A DNA stretch of 64,000 nucleotides from Amycolatopsis lurida (GTDB taxonomy: Bacteria > Actinomycetota > Actinomycetes > Mycobacteriales > Pseudonocardiaceae). Below the pieces are notes generated by a model that ran no database searches, was not told where the DNA came from, and was given only the letters and a program-made list of their open reading frames with translations. The stretch spans positions 7,409,501 to 7,473,500 of the forward strand of contig NZ_FNTA01000004.1 of assembly GCF_900105055.1 (NCBI RefSeq). The letters are read 5' to 3'. Positions 59,668 to 64,000 of the stretch are shown here, in pieces. Position numbers and translations under genes: made by a program. How positions within the stretch are numbered: position 1 is the first letter of the stretch; each line of letters starts with the position of its first letter.

Positions 59668-59744
59668 CTCCGTACGGAACACGAATCCCATGCCGGTCGG
59701 CGTAAGAGCGCGGAAGATGGTCAGCGGAGAAGGGCGGTGTGCGG

Positions 59745-61031
59745 ATGTCTTCCCTGTCGGAGACCTTCGGGGCGAGGTTGCGGGCGTTGCGAGTGGCCGA
59801 AGGCATTTCACTCAGCGAGTTCGCGCGTCGTCTCTACTACAGCAAAGGACATGTGAGCCGCATCGAAACCGGTGCGCAGTCCCCGTCTCCCGAGTTCGTG
59901 CGTAAGTGCGATGCCGAGTTACGCGCCGGTGGTGAGTTGATCACGTTGGCGGGGGAGACGGCGCGTGTGGTGCGCACGGCTCTGTCCGAATCGGCCGAGG
60001 AAGAGGTGTGGGTGATGACGATGACACCGGACGGTGGTGCGGCTTTCAGTCCTGTCGCCAGGCGGGACGTGCTGCTCGGCGGGATGGCTGTGATCGCCGG
60101 GCTCAAGGTTTCCGGTACCGGCGTCGTGTCGGCGAACGCTGAGGCGCAATTGCGCTATCACCGTCACCTGTTCGACTCCGCGCGGGACCTTGGGCAGTTC
60201 TCGTCACCGGATGTCGTGCTGCCGATGGTGGTCGGGCAGGCGCAGGCCTTGCGTACGCTCGCGAAACAGGTAGGCGGACGCACTGTCCCCGCGGTGGCTT
60301 CCTTGGCCGCTCGGACGGCGGAGTACGCGGGCTGGATGGCGCAGGAAGCCGGAGACGATTCGGCTGCGGCGTGGTGGACGGACCGGGCGGTACGAGTCGC
60401 GAGAGTGGCGGGAGACGACTTCTTGGCCAGCTACGCGCTGGTGCGGCAGGCACTGATCACGATGTACCAGGGTGATGGCGCCACAACCGTTTCCCTGGCC
60501 CAGCGGGCGCAGGCGGAGAAGAACGTGCCGGCGCGAGTGCTCGGGCTCGCCGCTCAGCGTGAGGCGCAAGGGCACGCGCTGCTCGGCGACCGTGACGCAT
60601 GCCTGCGTGCCCTGGACCGCGCGCGGACGTTGCTGCTGGATCCCTCCGGTGCACCGGAGGGACCGGTGATCGGCACCTCGCGTGTCGCCGATCCCGTGGC
60701 GGTCGCGACCGGCTGGTGTCTCTACGACCTCGGGCAGCCGGCCAAAGCCGCGGAGGTCCTCGACAGGGAGCTGGCGCGCATACCCGGTAGCGCCGTTCGA
60801 GCCCGCGCGCGATTCGGCGTGCGACTGTGTTTGGCGTACGCCGCGTCGGGAGAGCTGGAGCACGCATGCCGGCTCGCTCGGCCGCTGTTCGGTCAGATCG
60901 CCCAGCTCGGGTCCGCGACCGTCCGTACCGATTTGCGCCGTCTGGCAACGCTCGTACGGCGGTGGAGCGCCCATCCGGAGGTTCGTGCGCTGGAACCGGA
61001 ACTCACGATCGCGCTAGGGCGCTCGGCGTGA
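59745..61031 (+). CDS. XRE-family regulator with TPR-like C-terminus
   Basis: 428 residues from the ATG at 59745 (a GTG at 59739 is in frame; GGAGAAGGG lies upstream of both). XRE helix-turn-helix at about 5-65 (LRALRVAEGISLSEFARRLYYSKGHVSRIETG), then about 330 residues of TPR-like helices (AAWWTDRAVRVARVAGDD, ARTLLLDPSG, AEVLDRELARIPG). This type is abundant in actinomycetes, where it is tied to peptide- or stress-sensing circuits. Divergent from the TIR operon and its likely regulator. Confidence 0.88.
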   Translation: MSSLSETFGARLRALRVAEGISLSEFARRLYYSKGHVSRIETGAQSPSPEFVRKCDAELRAGGELITLAGETARVVRTALSESAEEEVWVMTMTPDGGAAFSPVARRDVLLGGMAVIAGLKVSGTGVVSANAEAQLRYHRHLFDSARDLGQFSSPDVVLPMVVGQAQALRTLAKQVGGRTVPAVASLAARTAEYAGWMAQEAGDDSAAAWWTDRAVRVARVAGDDFLASYALVRQALITMYQGDGATTVSLAQRAQAEKNVPARVLGLAAQREAQGHALLGDRDACLRALDRARTLLLDPSGAPEGPVIGTSRVADPVAVATGWCLYDLGQPAKAAEVLDRELARIPGSAVRARARFGVRLCLAYAASGELEHACRLARPLFGQIAQLGSATVRTDLRRLATLVRRWSAHPEVRALEPELTIALGRSA

Positions 61032-61137
61032 GCCCGATTTCCGGCGGCGTTCGCTCGGCGATGGATGGCACCGCCAGGCCGGCCCTCGCGACGGCCCACA
61101 GCGGCTGGGCGACGAGTAAGAGCGAGCCGGCCGGCGT

Positions 61138-62445
61138 TCAGTTACCCGGAATCCCGTTGGGCGGCGGCCCGTCGTTCGCGGCGGAGTCGTCCGCCTTGAT
61201 GGGCGCGTCGCCGAGGTCGGACACCAGGACCGGCGTCAGATCCTTGCCGACGCCGCCCTTGAGCTCGACCACCGACATGCCGGAGATGCCCAGGTGGCTG
61301 TCGGCGGTGTAGCGGAACGGCGCCAGACCCGGGCCCTCGAACGTCTTCCCGGACTGCTGGATCACCTCGACGAGGCGCTCGCGCGTCAGGTCCTTTCCGG
61401 CCGCCTGCAACGCCTGGACGAACGTGTACGCCTGCGCCATCCCGTAAATGCGGTAGTTCGTCAGGTCGCCGCCCTTGCCGTGCGCCTTCCAGACGTTCTG
61501 CCACAGCTTCGTCCAGGCGTTGTCCGGTGCGTCGACACCGGGCAGGTACTCGGTGGTGACCACACCGTCGATGAGCGACGCGCCGTCGGTGACCTTGCCT
61601 TCGGAGAACCGTGCGAGCAGGGAACCGACGAGGGCGGGATCGGAGCCGACGTTGCTGTAGACCCACTTCGGTTTGAAGCCGATCTTCAGCGACGCCAGCT
61701 GGGAAAGCGCGGTGTACGACGGAACGGTGAAGCCCAGTACCAGATCCACGCCCGCGGCCTTGAGTTTCGCGATCTGCGGCGCGATGTCCGTGTTGCCCGG
61801 TGAGTACTTCGCGACCTCCACGATCTGCTGGCCGAGGTACCGCCGGGCACCCTTCTCGCCGTCGCGGCCGAAGTCGTCATCCTGGAGGAACAGGCCGACC
61901 TTGGCGTTCGGCAGGTTCTGCCGCACCCAGTCGCCGATGATCTTGCCTTCGATCTCGTAATCCGGCTGCCAGCCGAAGGTGAACGGCGCCTTCTTCGGAT
62001 CGTCGCCCCAGCGCAGCGAACCCGACGACACGAACAGGTCCGGCACCTTGGAGTTGTTGAGGAAATCGACGACGGCGCTGTGCGTCGGCGTGCCGAGGCC
62101 GCCGACCATCGCGAAGATCTCCTCCTTGAGCACCAGTTCGTCGGTGACCGCGCTCGTGGTGGTCGGGTTGTAGCCGTCGTCCTTCACCACGAACTCGATC
62201 TTGCGGCCGTTGACGCCGCCGTTCGCGTTCACGTAGTCGTAGTAGGCCTGATGGCCGCTCGGGATCTCGCTGTAGCCGGGCGCGGCCACGCCGGTCAGCG
62301 GGAAATGCGCGCCGATCTTGATGGTCGTGTCGGTGACGCCGACGGTCGAGCCCTTCTGCTCGCCCTCGGGTCTGCCGCCCGCACCGCAGGCGGCGGTGAC
62401 CGTGACGGCCAGGAAGACGGCCACGGCCTTGGTCCAGCTTTTCAT
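61138..62445 (-). CDS. Branched-chain amino-acid-type ABC transporter binding lipoprotein
   Basis: 435 residues from the ATG at 62445, preceded by GGAGGAGAACTTC. Lipoprotein signal with Cys20 (VTAACG). Mature protein is a type I periplasmic-binding (LivJ/Peripla_BP_6) fold: TTIKIGAHFPLTGVAAPGYSEIP at the start and MVGGLGTPTHSAVVDFLNNSKVPDLFVSSGS in pieces. Ligand unknown (amino acid, amide or aromatic acid). Last gene of the unit, overlapping the permease stop by 4 bases, an unusual place for the binding protein. Confidence 0.92.
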   Translation of the reverse strand: MKSWTKAVAVFLAVTVTAACGAGGRPEGEQKGSTVGVTDTTIKIGAHFPLTGVAAPGYSEIPSGHQAYYDYVNANGGVNGRKIEFVVKDDGYNPTTTSAVTDELVLKEEIFAMVGGLGTPTHSAVVDFLNNSKVPDLFVSSGSLRWGDDPKKAPFTFGWQPDYEIEGKIIGDWVRQNLPNAKVGLFLQDDDFGRDGEKGARRYLGQQIVEVAKYSPGNTDIAPQIAKLKAAGVDLVLGFTVPSYTALSQLASLKIGFKPKWVYSNVGSDPALVGSLLARFSEGKVTDGASLIDGVVTTEYLPGVDAPDNAWTKLWQNVWKAHGKGGDLTNYRIYGMAQAYTFVQALQAAGKDLTRERLVEVIQQSGKTFEGPGLAPFRYTADSHLGISGMSVVELKGGVGKDLTPVLVSDLGDAPIKADDSAANDGPPPNGIPGN

Positions 62446-63443
62446 GAAGTTCTCCTCCGGTGGATGAGTTTCCGCAGCCCGCCGGCGAGACCGGCGGGTG
62501 CGAGCAGCACGATCAGGACGGTGACCAGGCCGTAGATCAACGGCGCCAGATGCGCGGCCTGCACGTCGGACAGGCCGAGGTCCGTGCCCGCGCCGGTCAC
62601 CAGCGGCGGCAGGAAGGTCAGCAGCGCGGCTCCGGCGAGCGCTCCGGTCAGGCTCCCGAGCCCGCCGAGCACCACCGCGGACACCAGCAGCAGCGACAAC
62701 GTCAGCGCGAACCCGCTCGGCGCCGCCAGCCGCGCCGACAACGCCATCAGCGCTCCGGCCAGTCCCGCGCATCCCGAGCTGACGACGAACGCGCGCACCC
62801 GGGTACGGCCGAGGTCGATCCCGGTGAGTTCGGCGGCCACGTCCTCGTCGCGTACCGCTCGCCAATCACGGCCGACCCGGCCGCGGGACAGGTTCGCCAG
62901 CAGCACGAACACGATGATCACCGCGAACCAGGAAAGGTAGGCGAGATAACGGATCGAGGTGAGTTCGTGGCCGGTGACGAAGTACGCGGCGTCCGCCAGC
63001 CAGACCGGGATTTCCGGCATCCGCACCGGCAATCCCTGTTCGCCGCCGAGCGCTTCACCGAAGAACAACGGGATCCCGGGAACGGCGACGGCGAGCGCGA
63101 GTGTCGCTCCGGCGAGATACGGCCCGTGCAGCCTGGCCGCGGCGACACCCACGAGGGCTCCGACGGCCAGTGTGATCACCATCGCCAGCACCAGGATCAC
63201 CGGCAGCGGAAGGAATTCCGACCTCAGCAGAAGCGCGGTCGAGTACGCGCCGACGGCCATCAAGGCGCCGTGCCCGAGTGACAGCTGCCCGTTGAGTCCG
63301 GTCAGGACGGTCAGGCCGCCCGCCGCGACCGCGAAGTACGCCATCGTGGTGAGCTGCGAGGTGAGGAACGGTCCGGAGTTCTCCAGGACCAGCACGACGA
63401 CGAGCAGCGCGGCGAGCGCGCTCAGCAGAGAACGGTGCCGCAC
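62442..63443 (-). CDS. ABC transporter permease, LivM type
   Basis: 333 residues from the GTG at 63443, which has GGAGGG six bases upstream; an ATG-less longer start at 63461 is less likely because the ribosome-binding site lies inside it. About nine or ten membrane segments. LivM hallmarks: GLNGQLSLGHGALMAVGAYSTA and the cytoplasmic coupling stretch GRDWRAVRDEDVAAELTGIDLGRTRVRAFVVSS in pieces. Pairs with the LivH-type permease upstream. Confidence 0.92.
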   Translation of the reverse strand: MRHRSLLSALAALLVVVLVLENSGPFLTSQLTTMAYFAVAAGGLTVLTGLNGQLSLGHGALMAVGAYSTALLLRSEFLPLPVILVLAMVITLAVGALVGVAAARLHGPYLAGATLALAVAVPGIPLFFGEALGGEQGLPVRMPEIPVWLADAAYFVTGHELTSIRYLAYLSWFAVIIVFVLLANLSRGRVGRDWRAVRDEDVAAELTGIDLGRTRVRAFVVSSGCAGLAGALMALSARLAAPSGFALTLSLLLVSAVVLGGLGSLTGALAGAALLTFLPPLVTGAGTDLGLSDVQAAHLAPLIYGLVTVLIVLLAPAGLAGGLRKLIHRRRTS

Positions 63444-63444
63444 G

Positions 63445-64000
63445 TCAGACCCTCCGTTCACGGACGCTCGCGAACAGGCCGCCGGGCTTCAGGAGCAGCA
63501 CCACCATGAGCAGCGTCAGTGCGGCGAGCGGGACGAGTTCCGAGCCGACGTAGCCGCTCACCAGACTGAGCGACAGGCCGAGGACGACGCCGCCGACGAC
63601 CGCGCCGACCGGGCTGTCCAGCCCGCCGAGCACCGCGGCGACGAAACCGTACACCACCACACCGTCCATATAGGACGGATGGACGAGGCCGCCGCCGGCG
63701 ATCAGCAGGCCGGACAGCGAACCGGCGAGCGCGGCCAGCGCCCAGCCGAGGGTGAGCATCCGTCCGACCCGCACGCCGAGCAGGCGGGCCACCTCCCGGT
63801 CGAAGGCCGCGGCCCGCATCCGTAGGCCCAGATCGGTACCGCGGAACAACAGTACGAGCCCGATCAGCACCACGCCGACGGCGACGATGGTGAACACGCC
63901 GAACCCGGTCAGCGCGATCGTCGTGTCGCCGACCCGGAACCCGGTGAGCCCGAACGGGGCCGGGAACGACCGGTACCGCGAGCCGAACACCAGCGCGGCC
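63445..64000 (-). CDS. ABC transporter permease, LivH type (5' end outside window)
   Basis: The frame is open to the end of the window; 184 C-terminal residues are visible. Several membrane segments and the LivH coupling stretch LGLRMRAAAFDREVARLLGVRVGRML, followed by GFVAAVLGGLDSPVGAVVGGV. The stop is one base away from the LivM GTG. The ATPase genes of the transporter are expected just beyond the window. Confidence 0.9.
   Translation of the reverse strand, partial: AALVFGSRYRSFPAPFGLTGFRVGDTTIALTGFGVFTIVAVGVVLIGLVLLFRGTDLGLRMRAAAFDREVARLLGVRVGRMLTLGWALAALAGSLSGLLIAGGGLVHPSYMDGVVVYGFVAAVLGGLDSPVGAVVGGVVLGLSLSLVSGYVGSELVPLAALTLLMVVLLLKPGGLFASVRERRV

Overview
The window is GC-rich actinobacterial DNA, most likely from a Pseudonocardiaceae member such as Amycolatopsis (an inference). 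The signs are frequent GTG and TTG starts, 4-bp ATGA/GTGA/TTGA gene overlaps, a streptogrisin-type secreted protease, SARP and LAL regulators, ECF42 and PopR-type regulators, and a 13E12-like DUF222-HNH gene. No rRNA, tRNA, CRISPR array, integrase or transposase was seen. Both ends are cut: a histidine kinase tail on the left and a LivH-type permease on the right.

Layout. 0-10.4 kb is ordinary accessory chromosome: a two-component pair, an XRE-cupin regulator, small enzymes and two DinB proteins, a secreted protease, two tandem-domain MerR regulators around a DUF6194 gene, methyltransferases and a membrane-bound class III cyclase. 10.5-15.1 kb looks like a compact exopolysaccharide locus: a membrane-anchored DUF2334 deacetylase and UDP-GlcNAc 2-epimerase, divergent from a tiny membrane protein and a processive GT2 synthase. 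15.1-20 kb holds an M20 peptidase, glmS with a small partner gene, and an ECF42/DGPF pair. 20-27.3 kb is a sugar-uptake locus (DeoR regulator, two permeases, GH1 glycosidase, binding protein). It is split by a DUF222-HNH gene flanked on both sides by degenerate repeats.

27.3-37.5 kb is an array of large ATPase regulators (SARP-LAL fusion, SARP-ATPase, LAL) with two LuxR regulators whose receiver domains lack phosphorylation sites. 37.5-41.2 kb carries an EF-hand protein, small stress-type genes, a pentapeptide protein, a decayed dienelactone hydrolase, a cupin and a GlxA-type regulator. 41.2-44.3 kb has a PopR/ClgR-like regulator ending in Ala-Ala, two ClpP subunits (one lacking the catalytic serine) and a membrane kinase lacking the DFG aspartate. 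44.3-51.3 kb contains a PucR/MarR-bounded catabolic operon (deacetylase-fold hydrolase, Old Yellow Enzyme, DUF1989 protein) and fumarylacetoacetase with an unnamed partner.

The most exciting region is 51.6-61.0 kb. It is a tight eight-gene minus-strand operon: TIR protein, P-loop-like protein with a helical-repeat tail, possible SPFH-like protein, PP2C phosphatase, Ser/Thr kinase, vWA protein, possible PH-like protein, and a RanBP2-type zinc-finger membrane protein. A divergent XRE-TPR regulator lies beyond a palindrome-rich control region. The TIR protein and the P-loop-like protein share a short V-x-G-D-F-x-A-G-P motif, which suggests the two are coupled by a homotypic motif. I read this as a candidate immune/conflict system built on a vWA-kinase-phosphatase triad. 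The window ends in a branched-chain amino-acid-type ABC importer (61.1-64 kb).
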